From: Monocercomonoides exilis
Taxonomy: Eukaryota; Preaxostyla; Oxymonadida; Polymastigidae
DNA: 38,604 bases
Direction of reading: 5' to 3'
Assembly: GCA_001643675.2 (NCBI GenBank)
Contig: LSRY02000084.1
Location: 5,001-43,604, forward strand
Both the position numbers and the translations under genes were made by a program. The notes beneath the pieces were generated by a model. The model ran no database searches, was not told the origin of the DNA, and was given only the letters and a program-made list of their open reading frames with translations. Of this stretch, positions 1-13,755 are shown piece after piece; within the stretch, counting starts at the first letter, position 1, and every line of letters starts with the position of its first letter.

Positions 1-3000
1 GACTGAAAAAGGGGTCATTCAGATAGACTGAAAAAATGAAAATATTTTTTTAAAAAGAAAGAATGACCAGACAACAAAAAGAATGTGTGTTTGGGAGGTG
101 TTATGACAAAAGTTAAAAAGAAAAATAAAAACAAATTGCACCTTTCAAAACCTCGGATCGTCAATTCTGAGCAAAATCGATAGATTTTGCCTGTAACTAC
201 AAAAAAATAAAAATTTAAAAAAATTGCATAAAAATAACTTACAAACCGAATTGAATGCGAGTTGCTGCGCAACGTTGTAACAATTGGCGACACACACATA
301 TCGCTCGCCTCCACCCCAAATGCTCACCCCTTTTCTGATAAAGAAGGAAAAATGACTGAAAAAGGGGGTCATTCAGATAGACTGAAAAATGAAAATATTT
401 TTTAAAAAAGAAAGAATGACCAGACAACAAAAAGAATGTGTGTTTGGGAGGTGTTATGACAAAAGTTAAAAAGAAAAATAAAAACAAATTGCACCTTTCA
501 AAACCTCGGATCGTCAATTCTGAGCAAAATCGATAGATTTTGCCTGCCAACACAAAAAATAAAAATTTAAAAAAATTGCATAAAAATAACTTACAAACCG
601 AATTGAATGCGAGTTGCTGCGCAACGTGTAACAATTGGCGACACACACATATCGCTCGCCTCCACCCCAAATGCTCACCCCTTTTCTGATAAAGAAGGAA
701 AAAATGACTGAAAAAGGGGGTCATTCAGATAGACTGAAAAATGAAAATATTTTTTTAAAAAAGAAAGAATGACCAGACAACAAAAAGAATGTGTGTTTGG
801 GAGGTGTTATGACAAAAGTTAAAAAAGAAAAATAAAAACAAATTGCACCTTTCAAAACCTCGGATCGTCAATTCTGAGCAAAATCGATAGATTTTGCCTG
901 CCAACACAAAAAATAAAAATTTAAAAAAATTGCATAAAAATAACTTACAAACCGAATTGGATGCGGGTTGCTGCGGTGTAACAATTGGCGACACACACAT
1001 ATCGCTCGCCTCCACCCCAAATGCTCACCTTTTCTGATAAAGAAGGAAAAAATGACTGAAAAAGGGGTCATTCAGATAGACTGAAAAAATGAAAATATTT
1101 TTTTTAAAAAAGAAAGAATGACCAGACAACAAAAAGAATGTGTGTTTGGGAGGTGTTATGACAAAAGTTAAAAAAGAAAAATAAAAACAAATTGCACCTT
1201 TCAAAACCTCGGATCGTCAATTCTGAGGCAAAATCGATAGATTTTGCCTGCCAACTACAAAAAATAAAGAATTTAAAAAAATTGCATAAAAATAACTTAC
1301 AAACCAGATTGAATGCGAGTTGCTGCGCAGCGTTGTAACAATTGGCGACACACACATATCGCTCGCCTCCACCCCAAATGCTCACCCCTTTTCTGATAAA
1401 GAAGGAAAAAATGACTGAAAAAGGGGTCATTCAGATAGACTGAAAAAATGAAAATATTTTTTAAAAAAGAAAGAATGACCAGACAACAAAAAGAATGTGT
1501 GTTTGGGAGGTGTTATGACAAAAGTTAAAAAAGAAAAATAAAAACAAATTGCACCTTTCAAAACCTCGGATCGTCAATTCTGAGCAAAATCGATAGATTT
1601 TGCCTGCTACAAAAAAATAAAAATTTAAAAAAATTGCATAAAAATAACTTACAAACCGAGATTGAGATGCGGGTTGCTTTGCGCAGCGTGTAACAATTGG
1701 CGACACACATATCGCTCGCCTCCACCCCAAATGCTCACCCCTTTTCTGATAAAGAAGGAAAAATGACTGAAAAAGGGGTCATTCAGATAGACTGAAAAAA
1801 TGAAAATATTTTTTTAAAAAGAAAGAATGACCAGACAACAAAAAGAATGTGTGTTTGGGAGGTGTTATGACAAAAGTTAAAAAGAAAAATAAAAACAAAT
1901 TGCACCTTTCAAAACCTCGGATCGTCAGTTCTGAGGCAAAATCGATAGATTTTGCCTGCCAACTACAAAAAAATAAAAATTTAAAAAATTGCATAAAAAT
2001 AACTTACAAACCGAATTGAATGCGAGTTGCTGCGCAACGTGTAACAATTGGCGACACACACATATCGCTCGCCTCCACCCCAAATGCTCACCCCTTTTCT
2101 GATAAAGAAGGAAAAAATGACTGAAAAAGGGGTCATTCAGATAGACTGAAAAAATGAAAATATTTTTTTTAAAAAGAAAAAGAATGACCAGACAACAAAA
2201 AGAATGTGTGTTTGGGAGGTGTTATGACAAAAGTTAAAAAGAAAAATAAAAACAAATTGCACCTTTCAAAACCTCGGATCGTCAATTCTGAGCAAAATCG
2301 ATAGATTTTGCCTGCCAACACAAAAAAATAAAAATTTAAAAAAATTGCATAAAAATAACTTACAAACCGAATTGAATGCGAGTTGCTGCGCAACGTGTAA
2401 CAATTGGCGACACACACATATCGCTCGCCTCCACCCCAAATGCTCACCCCTTTTCTGATAAAGAAGGAAAAAATGACTGAAAAAGGGGGTCATTCAGATA
2501 GACTGAAAAAATGAAAATATTTTTAAAAAGAAAGAATGACCAGACAACAAAAGAATGTGTGTTTGGGAGGTGTTATGACAAAAGTTAAAAAAGAAAAATA
2601 AAAACAAATTGCACCTTTCAAAACCTCGGATCGTCAATTCTGAGCAAAATCGATAGATTTTGCCTGCCAACACAAAAAATAAAAATTTAAAAAAATTGCA
2701 TAAAAATAACTTACAAACCGAATTGAATGCGAGTTGCTGCGCAGCGTGTGTAATTGGCGACACACACATATCGCTCGCCTCCACCCCAAATGCTCACCCC
2801 TTTTCTGATAAAGAAGGAAAAAATGACTGAAAAAGGGGGTCATTCAGATAGACTGAAAAATGAAAATATTTTTTTAAAAAAGAAAGAATGACCAGACAAC
2901 AAAAAGAATGTGTGTTTGGGAGGTGTTATGACAAAAGTTAAAAAAGAAAAATAAAAACAAATTGCACCTTTCAAAACCTCGGATCGTCAATTCTGAGCAA

Positions 3001-6000
3001 AATCGATAGATTTTGCCTGCCAACACAAAAAATAAAAATTTAAAAAAATTGCATAAAAATAACTTACAAACCGAATTGAATGCGAGTTGCTGCGCAACGT
3101 GTAACAATTGGCGACACACACATATCGCTCGCCTCCACCCCAAATGCTCACCCCTTTTCTGATAAAGAAGGAAAAAATGACTGAAAAGGGGGTCATTCAG
3201 ATAGACTGAAAAAATGAAAATATTTTTTAAAAAAGAAAGAATGACCAGACAACAAAAAGAATGTGTGTTTGGGAGGTGTTATGACAAAAGTTAAAAAGAA
3301 AAATAAAAACAAATTGCACCTTTCAAAACCTCGGATCGTCAATTCTGAGCAAAATCGATAGATTTTGCCTGCCAACTACTAAAAAAATAAAAATTTAAAA
3401 AAATTGCATAAAAATAACTTACAAACCGAATTGAATGCGAGTTGCTTTGCGCAACGTTGTAACAATTGGCGACACACACATATCGCTCGCCTCCACCCCA
3501 AATGCTCACCCCTTTTCTGATAAAGAAGGAAAAAATGACTGAAAAAGGGGTCATTCAGATAGACTGAAAAAATGAAAATATTTTTAAAAAAGAAAGAATG
3601 ACCAGACAACAAAAAGAATGTGTGTTTGGGAGGTGTTATGACAAAAGTTAAAAAGAAAAATAAAAACAAATTGCACCTTTCAAAACCTCGGATCGTCAAT
3701 TCTGAGCAAAATCGATAGATTTTGCCTGCCAACCTAAAAAATAAAAATTTAAAAAATTGCATAAAAATAACTTACAAACCGAATTGAATGCGAGTTGCTG
3801 CGCAACGTGTAACAATTGGCGACACACACATATCGCTCGCCTCCACCCCAAATGCTCACCCCTTTTCTGATAAAGAAGGAAAAATGACTGAAAAAGGGGT
3901 CATTCAGATAGACTGAAAAAATGAAAATATTTTTAAAAAGAAAGAATGACCAGACAACAAAAAGAATGTGTGTTTGGGAGGTGTTATGACAAAAGTTAAA
4001 AAAGAAAAATAAAAACAAATTGCACCTTTCAAAACCTCGGATCGTCAATTCTGAGCAAAATCGATAGATTTTGCCTGCCAACAAAATAAAAATTTAAAAA
4101 AATTGCATAAAAATAACTTACAAACCGAATTGAGATGCGGAGTTGCTTGCGCAACGTTGTAACAATTGGCGACACACACATATCGCTCGCCTCCACCCCA
4201 AATGCTCACCCCTTTTCTGATAAAGAAGGAAAAAATGACTGAAAAAGGGGGTCATTCAGATAGACTGAAAAAATGAAAATATTTTTTTAAAAGAAAGAAT
4301 GACCAGACAACAAAAAGAATGTGTGTTTGGGAGGTGTTATGACAAAAGTTAAAAAAGAAAAATAAAAACAAATTGCACCTTTCAAAACCTCGGATCGTCA
4401 ATTCTGAGCAAAATCGATAGATTTTGCCTGCCAACACAAAAAAATAAAAATTTAAAAAAATTGCATAAAAATAACTTACAAACCGAATTGAATGCGAGTT
4501 GCTGCGCAGCGGTGTAACAATTGGCGACACACACATATCGCTCGCCTCCACCCCAAATGCTCACCCTTTTCTGATAAAGAAGGAAAAATGACTGAAAAAG
4601 GGGGTCATTCAGATAGACTGAAAAAATGAAAATATTTTTTTAAAAAAGAAAGAATGACCAGACAACAAAAAGAATGTGTGTTTGGGAGGTGTTATGACAA
4701 AAGTTAAAAAAGAAAAATAAAAACAAATTGCACCTTTCAAAACCTCGGATCGTCAATTCTGAGCAAAATCGATAGATTTTGCCTGCCAACTACAAAAATA
4801 AAAATTTAAAAAAATTGCATAAAAATAACTTACAAACCGAATTGAATGCGAGTTGCTGCGCAACGTGTAACAATTGGCGACACACACATATCGCTCGCCT
4901 CCACCCCAAATGCTCACCCCTTTTCTGATAAAGAAGGAAAAAATGACTGAAAAAGGGGGTCATTCAGATAGACTGAAAAATGAAAATATTTTTTTTTAAA
5001 AAGAAAGAAATGACCAGACAACAAAAAGAATGTGTGTTTGGGAGGTGTTATGACAAAAGTTAAAAAGAAAAATAAAAACAAATTGCACCTTTCAAAACCT
5101 CGGATCGTCAATTCTGAGCAAAATCGATAGATTTTGCCTGCCAACACAAAAATAAAAATTTAAAAAAATTGCATAAAAATAACTTACAAACCGAATTGAA
5201 TGCGAGTTGCTGCGCAACGTGTAACAATTGGCGACACACACATATCGCTCGCCTCCACCCCAAATGCTCACCCCTTTTCTGATAAAGAAGGAAAAAATGA
5301 CTGAAAAAGGGGGTCATTCAGATAGACTGAAAAAATGAAAATATTTTTTTTAAAAAAGAAAGAATGACCAGACAACAAAAAGAATGTGTGTTTGGGAGGT
5401 GTTATGACAAAAGTTAAAAAAGAAAAATAAAAACAAATTGCACCTTTCAAAACCTCGGATCGTCAATTCTGAGCAAAATCGATAGATTTTGCCTGCCAAC
5501 ACAAAAAATAAAAATTTAAAAAAATTGCATAAAAATAACTTACAAACCGAATTGAATGCGAGTTGCTGCGCAACGTGTAACAATTGGCGACACACACATA
5601 TCGCTCGCCTCCACCCCAAATGCTCACCCCTTTTCTGATAAAGAAGGAAAAAATGACTGAAAAAGGGGGTCATTCAGATAGACTGAAAAAATAGAAAATA
5701 TTTTTTTTTAAAAAGAAAGAATGACCAGACAACAAAAAGAATGTGTGTTTGGGAGGTGTTATGACAAAAGTTAAAAAAGAAAAATAAAAACAAATTGCAC
5801 CTTTCAAAACCTCGGATCGTCAATTCTGAGCAAAATCGATAGATTTTGCCTGCCAACACAAAAATAAAAATTTAAAAAAATTGCATAAAAATAACTTACA
5901 AACCGAATTGAATGCGAGTTGCTGCGCAACGTGTAACAATTGGCGACACACACATATCGCTCGCCTCCACCCCAAATGCTCACCCCTTTTCTGATAAAGA

Positions 6001-7570
6001 AGGAAAAATGACTGAAAAAGGGGTCATTCAGATAGACTGAAAAATGAAAATATTTTTAAAAAAGAAAGAATGACCAGACAACAAAAAGAATGTGTGTTTG
6101 GGAGGTGTTATGACAAAAGTTAAAAAAGAAAAATAAAAACAAATTGCACCTTTCAAAACCTCGGATCGTCAATTCTGAGCAAAATCGATAGATTTTGCCT
6201 GCTAAAAAAATAAAAATTTAAAAAAATTGCATAAAAATAACTTACAAACCGAATTGAATGCGAGTTGCTCGCGCAACGTTGTAACAATTGGCGACACACA
6301 CATATCGCTCGCCTCCACCCCAAATGCTCACCCCTTTTCTGATAAAGAAGGAAAAATGACTGAAAAAGGGGGTCATTCAGATAGACTGAAAAAATGAAAA
6401 TATTTTTTTAAAAAGAAAGAATGACCAGACAACAAAAAGAATGTGTGTTTGGGAGGTGTTATGACAAAAGTTAAAAAGAAAAATAAAAACAAATTGCACC
6501 TTTCAAAACCTCGGATCGTCAATTCTGAGCAAAATCGATAGATTTTGCCTGCCAACACAAAAAAATAAAAATTTAAAAAATTGCATAAAAATAACTTACA
6601 AACCGAATTGAATGCGAGTTGCTGCGCAACGTGTAACAATTGGCGACACACACATATCGCTCGCCTCCACCCCAAATGCTCACCCCTTTTCTGATAAAGA
6701 AGGAAAAATGACTGAAAGGGGGTCATTCAGATAGACTGAAAAAATGAAAATATTTTTTTAAAAAAGAAGAATGACCAGACAACAAAAAAGAATGTGTGTT
6801 TGGGAGGTGTTATGACAAAAGTTAAAAAAGAAAAATAAAAACAAATTGCACCTTTCAAAACCTCGGATCGTCAATTCTGAGCAAAATCGATAGATTTTGC
6901 CTGCCAACACAAAAATAAAAATTTAAAAAAATTGCATAAAAATAACTTACAAACCGAATTGAATGCGAGTTGCTGCGCAACGTGTAACAATTGGCGACAC
7001 ACACATATCGCTCGCCTCCACCCCAAATGCTCACCCCTTTTCTGATAAAGAAGGAAAAAATGAGCTGAAAAGGGGGTCATTCAGATAGACTGAAAAAATG
7101 AAAATATTTTTTTAAAAAAGAAAGAATGACCAGACAACAAAAAGAATGTGTGTTTGGGAGGTGTTATGACAAAAGTTAAAAAAGAAAAATAAAAACAAAT
7201 TGCACCTTTCAAAACCTCGGATCGTCAATTCTGAGCAAAATCGATAGATTTTGCCTGCCAACCTAAAAAATAAAAAATTTAAAAAAATTGCATAAAAATA
7301 ACTTACAAACCGAATTGAATGCGAGTTGCTGCGCAACGTGTAACAATTGGCGACACACACATATCGCTCGCCTCCACCCCAAATGCTCACCCCTTTTCTG
7401 ATAAAGAAGGAAAAAATGACTGAAAAGGGGGTCATTCAGATAGACTGAAAAAATGAAAATATTTTTTTTAAAAAAGAAAGAATGACCAGACAACAAAAAG
7501 AATGTGTGTTTGGGAGGTGTTATGACAAAAGTTAAAAAAGAAAAATAAAAACAAATTGCACCTTTCAAAA

Positions 7571-7923
7571 CCTCGGATCGTCAATTCTGAGCAAAATCGA
7601 TAGATTTTGCCTGCCAACACAAAAAAATAAAAATTTAAAAAAATTGCATAAAAATAACTTACAAACCGAATTGAATGCGAGTTGCTGCGCAACGTGTAAC
7701 AATTGGCGACACACACATATCGCTCGCCTCCACCCCAAATGCTCACCCCTTTTCTGATAAAGAAGGAAAAATGACTGAAAAAGGGGGTCATTCAGATAGA
7801 CTGAAAAATGAAAATATTTTTTTAAAAAGAAAGAATGACCAGACAACAAAAAGAATGTGTGTTTGGGAGGTGTTATGACAAAAGTTAAAAAAGAAAAATA
7901 AAAACAAATTGCACCTTTCAAAA
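7571..7923 (+). repeat. Representative satellite monomer with internal dyads
   Basis: One typical 353-bp unit. Going 5' to 3', it holds a perfect hairpin at 7591-7610 (GCAAAATC, loop GATA, GATTTTGC) and an A-rich segment of variable length. A short dyad follows at 7681-7693 (GTTGC, TGC, GCAAC), then a CA-rich stretch and a C-rich patch ending CACCCC. Next come arms GGTCATTC (7786-7793) and GAATGACC (7833-7840) flanking an AT-rich loop, and finally TTTGGGAGGTGTTATGAC and an A-rich tail. The GCAAAATC hairpin is almost invariant between copies, whereas the GTTGC dyad varies most. No CENP-B-box-like sequence was recognised. Confidence 0.85.
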
Positions 7924-10900
7924 CCTCGGATCGTCAATTCTGAGCAAAATCGATAGATTTTGCCTGCCAACTACAAAAAAATAAAAATTTAAAAAAATTG
8001 CATAAAAATAACTTACAAACCGAATTGAATGCGAGTTGCTGCGCAACGTGTAACAATTGGCGACACACACATATCGCTCGCCTCCACCCCAAATGCTCAC
8101 CCCTTTTCTGATAAAGAAGGAAAAAATGACTGAAAAAGGGGGTCATTCAGATAGACTGAAAAAATGAAAATATTTTTTAAAAAGAAAGAATGACCAGACA
8201 ACAAAAAGAATGTGTGTTTGGGAGGTGTTATGACAAAAGTTAAAAAAGAAAAATAAAAACAAATTGCACCTTTCAAAACCTCGGATCGTCAATTCTGAGC
8301 AAAATCGATAGATTTTGCCTGCTACTAAAAAAATAAAAATTTAAAAAATTGCATAAAAATAACACAAACCGAATTGAATGCGAGTTGCTGCGCAGCGGTG
8401 TAACAATTGGCGACACACACATATCGCTCGCCTCCACCCCAAATGCTCACCCCTTTTCTGATAAAGAAGGAAAAATGACTGAAAAAGGGGGTCATTCAGA
8501 TAGACTGAAAAATAAATATTTTTTTTAAAAAAGAAAGAATGACCAGACAACAAAAAGAATGTGTGTTTGGGAGGTGTTATGACAAAAGTTAAAAAGAAAA
8601 ATAAAAACAAATTGCACCTTTCAAAACCTCGGATCGTCAATTCTGAGCAAAATCGATAGATTTTGCCTGCCAACACAAAAAAATAAAAATTTAAAAAATT
8701 GCATAAAAATAACTTACAAACCGAATTGAATGCGAGTTGCTGCGCAACGTGTAACAATTGGCGACACACATATCGCTCGCCTCCACCCCAAATGCTCACC
8801 CCTTTTCTGATAAAGAAGGAAAAAATGACTGAAAAAGGGGGTCATTCAGATAGACTGAAAAAATGAAAATATTTTTTTAAAAAGAAAGAATGACCAGACA
8901 ACAAAAAGAATGTGTGTTTGGGAGGTGTTATGACAAAAGTTAAAAAAGAAAAATAAAAACAAATTGCACCTTTCAAAACCTCGGATCGTCAATTCTGAGC
9001 AAAATCGATAGATTTTGCCTGCCAACACAAAAAATAAAAATTTAAAAAAATTGCATAAAAATAACTTACAAACCGAATTGAATGCGAGTTGCTGCGCAAC
9101 GTGTAACAATTGGCGACACACACATATCGCTCGCCTCCACCCCAAATGCTCACCCCTTTTCTGATAAAGAAGGAAAAAATGACTGAAAAAGGGGTCATTC
9201 AGATAGACTGAAAAAATGAAAATATTTTTTTAAAAAAGAAAGAATGACCAGACAACAAAAAGAATGTGTGTTTGGGAGGTGTTATGACAAAAGTTAAAAA
9301 ATAAAAACAAATTGCACCTTTCAAAACCTCGGATCGTCAATTCTGAGCAAAATCGATAGATTTTGCCTGCCTACAAAAAAATAAAAATTTAAAAAAATTG
9401 CATAAAAATAACTTACAAACCGAATTGAATGCGAGTTGCTGCGCAACGTTGTAACAGTGGCGACACACACATATCGCTCGCCTCCACCCCAAATGCTCAC
9501 CCCTTTTCTGATAAAGAAGGAAAAAATGACTGAAAAGGGGTCATTCAGATAGACTGAAAAAATGAAAATATTTTTTTAAAAAAGAAAGAATGACCAGACA
9601 ACAAAAAGAATGTGTGTTTGGGAGGTGTTATGACAAAAGTTAAAAAAGAAAAATAAAAACAAATTGCACCTTTCAAAACCTCGGATCGTCAATTCTGAGC
9701 AAAATCGATAGATTTTGCCTGCCAACTACAAAAAAATAAAAATTTAAAAAAATTGCATAAAAATAACTTACAAACCGAATTGAATGCGAGTTGCTGCGCA
9801 ACGTGTAACAATTGGCGACACACACATATCGCTCGCCTCCACCCCAAATGCTCACCCCTTTTCTGATAAAGAAGGGAAAAAAATGGCTGAAAAGGGGGTC
9901 ATTCAGATAGACTGAAAAAATGAAAATATTTTTAAAAAGAAAGAATGACCAGACAACAAAAAGAATGTGTGTTTGGGAGGTGTTATGACAAAAGTTAAAA
10001 AAGAAAAATAAAAACAAATTGCACCTTTCAAAACCTCGGATCGTCAATTCTGAGCAAAATCGATAGATTTTGCCTGCCAACCTAAAAAAATAAAAATTTA
10101 AAAATTGCATAAAAATAACTTACAAACCGAATTGAATGCGAGTTGCTGCGCAACGTGTAACAATTGGCGACACACACATATCGCTCGCCTCCACCCCAAA
10201 TGCTCACCCTTTTCTGATAAAGAAGGAAAAATGACTGAAAAAGGGGGTCATTCAGATAGACTGAAAAAATGAAAATATTTTTTTTAAAAAGAAAGAATGA
10301 CCAGACAACAAAAAGAATGTGTGTTTGGGAGGTGTTATGACAAAAGTTAAAAAAGAAAAATAAAAACAAATTGCACCTTTCAAAACCTCGGATCGTCAAT
10401 TCTGAGCAAAATCGATAGATTTTGCCTGCCAACAAAAAAATAAAAATTTAAAAAAATTGCATAAAAATAACTTACAAACCGAATTGAATGCGAGTTGCTG
10501 CGCAACGTGTAACAATTGGCGACACACACATATCGCTCGCCTCCACCCCAAATGCTCACCCCTTTTCTGATAAAGAAGGAAAAAATGACTGAAAAAGGGG
10601 GTCATTCAGATAGACTGAAAAATGAAAATATTTTTAAAAAAGAAAGAATGACCAGACAACAAAAAGAATGTGTGTTTGGGAGGTGTTATGACAAAAGTTA
10701 AAAAAGAAAAATAAAAACAAATTGCACCTTTCAAAACCTCGGATCGTCAATTCTGAGCAAAATCGATAGATTTTGCCTGCCAACTACTAAAAATAAAAAT
10801 TTAAAAAAAATTGCATAAAAATAACTTACAAACCGAATTGAATGCGAGTTGCTGCGCAACGTGTAACAATTGGCGACACACATATCGCTCGCCTCCACCC

Positions 10901-11689
10901 CAAATGCCACCCCTTTTCTGATAAAGAAGGAAAAATGACTGAAAAGGGGGTCATTCAGATAGACTGAAAAATGAAAATATTTTTTTAAAAAAGAAAGAAT
11001 GACCAGACAACAAAAAGAATGTGTGTTTGGGAGGTGTTATGACAAAAGTTAAAAAAGAAAAATAAAAACAAATTGCACCTTTCAAAACCTCGGATCGTCA
11101 ATTCTGAGCAAAATCGATAGATTTTGCCTGCCAACACAAAAATAAAAATTTAAAAAAATTGCATAAAAATAACTTACAAACCGAATTGAATGCGAGTTGC
11201 TGCGCAACGTGTAACAATTGGCGACACACACATATCGCTCGCCTCCACCCCAAATGCTCACCCCTTTTCTGATAAAGAAGGAAAAAATGACTGAAAAAGG
11301 GGGTCATTCAGATAGACTGAAAAATGAAAATATTTTTTTAAAAAAGAAAGAATGACCAGACAACAAAAAGAATGTGTGTTTGGGAGGTGTTATGACAAAA
11401 GTTAAAAAGAAAAAATAAAAACAAATTGCACCTTTCAAAACCTCGGATCGTCAATTCTGAGCAAAATCGATAGATTTTGCCTGCCAACACTAAAAAATAA
11501 AAATTTAAAAAATTGCATAAAAATAACTTACAAACCGAATTGAATGCGAGTTGCTGCGCAACGTGTAACAATTGGCGACACACATAGCTCGCCTCCACCC
11601 CAAATGCTCACCCCTTTTCTGATAAAGAAGGAAAAAATGACTGAAAAAGGGGGTCATTCAGATAGACTGAAAAAATGAAAATATTTTTT

Positions 11690-13755
11690 TTAAAAAAGAA
11701 AGAATGACCAGACAACAAAAAGAATGTGTGTTTGGGAGGTGTTATGACAAAAGTTAAAAAAGAAAAATAAAAACAAATTGCACCTTTCAAAACCTCGGAT
11801 CGTCAATTCTGAGCAAAATCGATAGATTTTGCCTGCCAACACAAAAAAATAAAAATTTAAAAAAATTGCATAAAAATAACTTACAAACCGAATTGAATGC
11901 GAGTTGCTGCGCAACGTGTAACAATTGGCGACACACACATATCGCTCGCCTCCACCCCAAATGCTCACCTTTTCTGATAAAGAAGGAAAAATGACTGAAA
12001 AAGGGGGTCATTCAGATAGACTGAAAAAATGAAAATATTTTTAAAAAAGAAAGAATGACCAGACAACAAAAAGAATGTGTGTTTGGGAGGTGTTATGACA
12101 AAAGTTAAAAAAGAAAAATAAAAACAAATTGCACCTTTCAAAACCTCGGATCGTCAATTCTGAGCAAAATCGATAGATTTTGCCTGCCAACACAAAAAAT
12201 AAAAATTTAAAAAAATTGCATAAAAATAACTTACAAACCGAATTGAATGCGAGTTGCTGCGCAACGTGTAACAATTGGCGACACACACATATCGCTCGCC
12301 TCCACCCCAAATGCTCACCCCTTTTCTGATAAAGAAGGAAAAATGACTGAAAAAGGGGTCATTCAGATAGACTGAAAAATGAAAATATTTTTTTTTAAAA
12401 AGAAAGAATGACCAGACAACAAAAAGAATGTGTGTTTGGGAGGTGTTATGACAAAAGTTAAAAAAGAAAAATAAAAACAAATTGCACCTTTCAAAACCTC
12501 GGATCGTCAATTCTGAGCAAAATCGATAGATTTTGCCTGCCAACACAAAAAAATAAAAATTTAAAAAAATTGCATAAAAATAACTTACAAACCGAATTGA
12601 ATGCGAGTTGCTGCGCAACGTGTAACAATTGGCGACACACACATATCGCTCGCCTCCACCCCAAATGCTCACCCCTTTTCTGATAAAGAAGGAAAAAATG
12701 ACTGAAAAAGGGGGTCATTCAGATAGACTGAAAAAATGAAAATATTTTTAAAAAGAAAGAATGACCAGACAACAAAAAGAATGTGTGTTTGGGAGGTGTT
12801 ATGACAAAAGTTAAAAAGAAAAATAAAAACAAATTGCACCTTTCAAAACCTCGGATCGTCAATTCTGAGCAAAATCGATAGATTTTGCCTGCCAACACAA
12901 AAAATAAAAATTTAAAAAAATTGCATAAAAATAACTTACAAACCGAATTGAATGCGAGTTGCTGCGCAACGTTGTAACAATTGGCGACACACACATATCG
13001 CTCGCCTCCACCCCAAATGCTCACCCCTTTTCTGATAAAGAAGGAAAAAATGACTGAAAAAGGGGGTCATTCAGATAGACTGAAAAATGAAAATATTTTT
13101 TAAAAAAGAAAGAATGACCAGACAACAAAAAGAATGTGTGTTTGGGAGGTGTTATGACAAAAGTTAAAAAAGAAAAATAAAAACAAATTGCACCTTTCAA
13201 AACCTCGGATCGTCAATTCTGAGCAAAATCGATAGATTTTGCCTGCCAACACAAAAAAATAAAAATTTAAAAAAATTGCATAAAAATAACTTACAAACCG
13301 AATTGAATGCGAGTTGCTGCGCAACGTGTAACAATTGGCGACACACACATATCGCTCGCCTCCACCCCAAATGCTCACCTTTTCTGATAAAGAAGGAAAA
13401 ATGACTGAAAAAAGGGGTCATTCAGATAGACTGAAAAAATGAAAATATTTTTAAAAAAGAAAGAATGACCAGACAACAAAAAGAATGTGTGTTTGGGAGG
13501 TGTTATGACCAAAAGTTAAAAAAGAAAAATAAAAACAAATTGCACCTTTCAAAACCTCGGATCGTCAATTCTGAGCAAAATCGATAGATTTTGCCTGCCA
13601 ACACAAAAAATAAAAATTTAAAAAAATTGCATAAAAATAACTTACAAACCGAATTGAATGCGAGTTGCTGCGCAACGTGTAACAATTGGCGACACACACA
13701 TATCGCTCGCCTCCACCCCAAATGCTCACCCCTTTTCTGATAAAGAAGGAAAAAT
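11690..13755. repeat. Local higher-order duplication within the satellite (4 monomers)
   Basis: The block 11690-12345 recurs at 13100-13755, an offset of 1410 bp or four monomers. Both copies share a rare shortened C-run (GCTCACCTTTTCTG instead of CACCCCTTTTC) at about 11969 and 13378. They also share a T5 run after AATA and the same surrounding homopolymer lengths, differing by a single G/A change in the G-run as far as I compared. This points to a recent multi-monomer duplication, as expected from unequal exchange. Confidence 0.6.
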
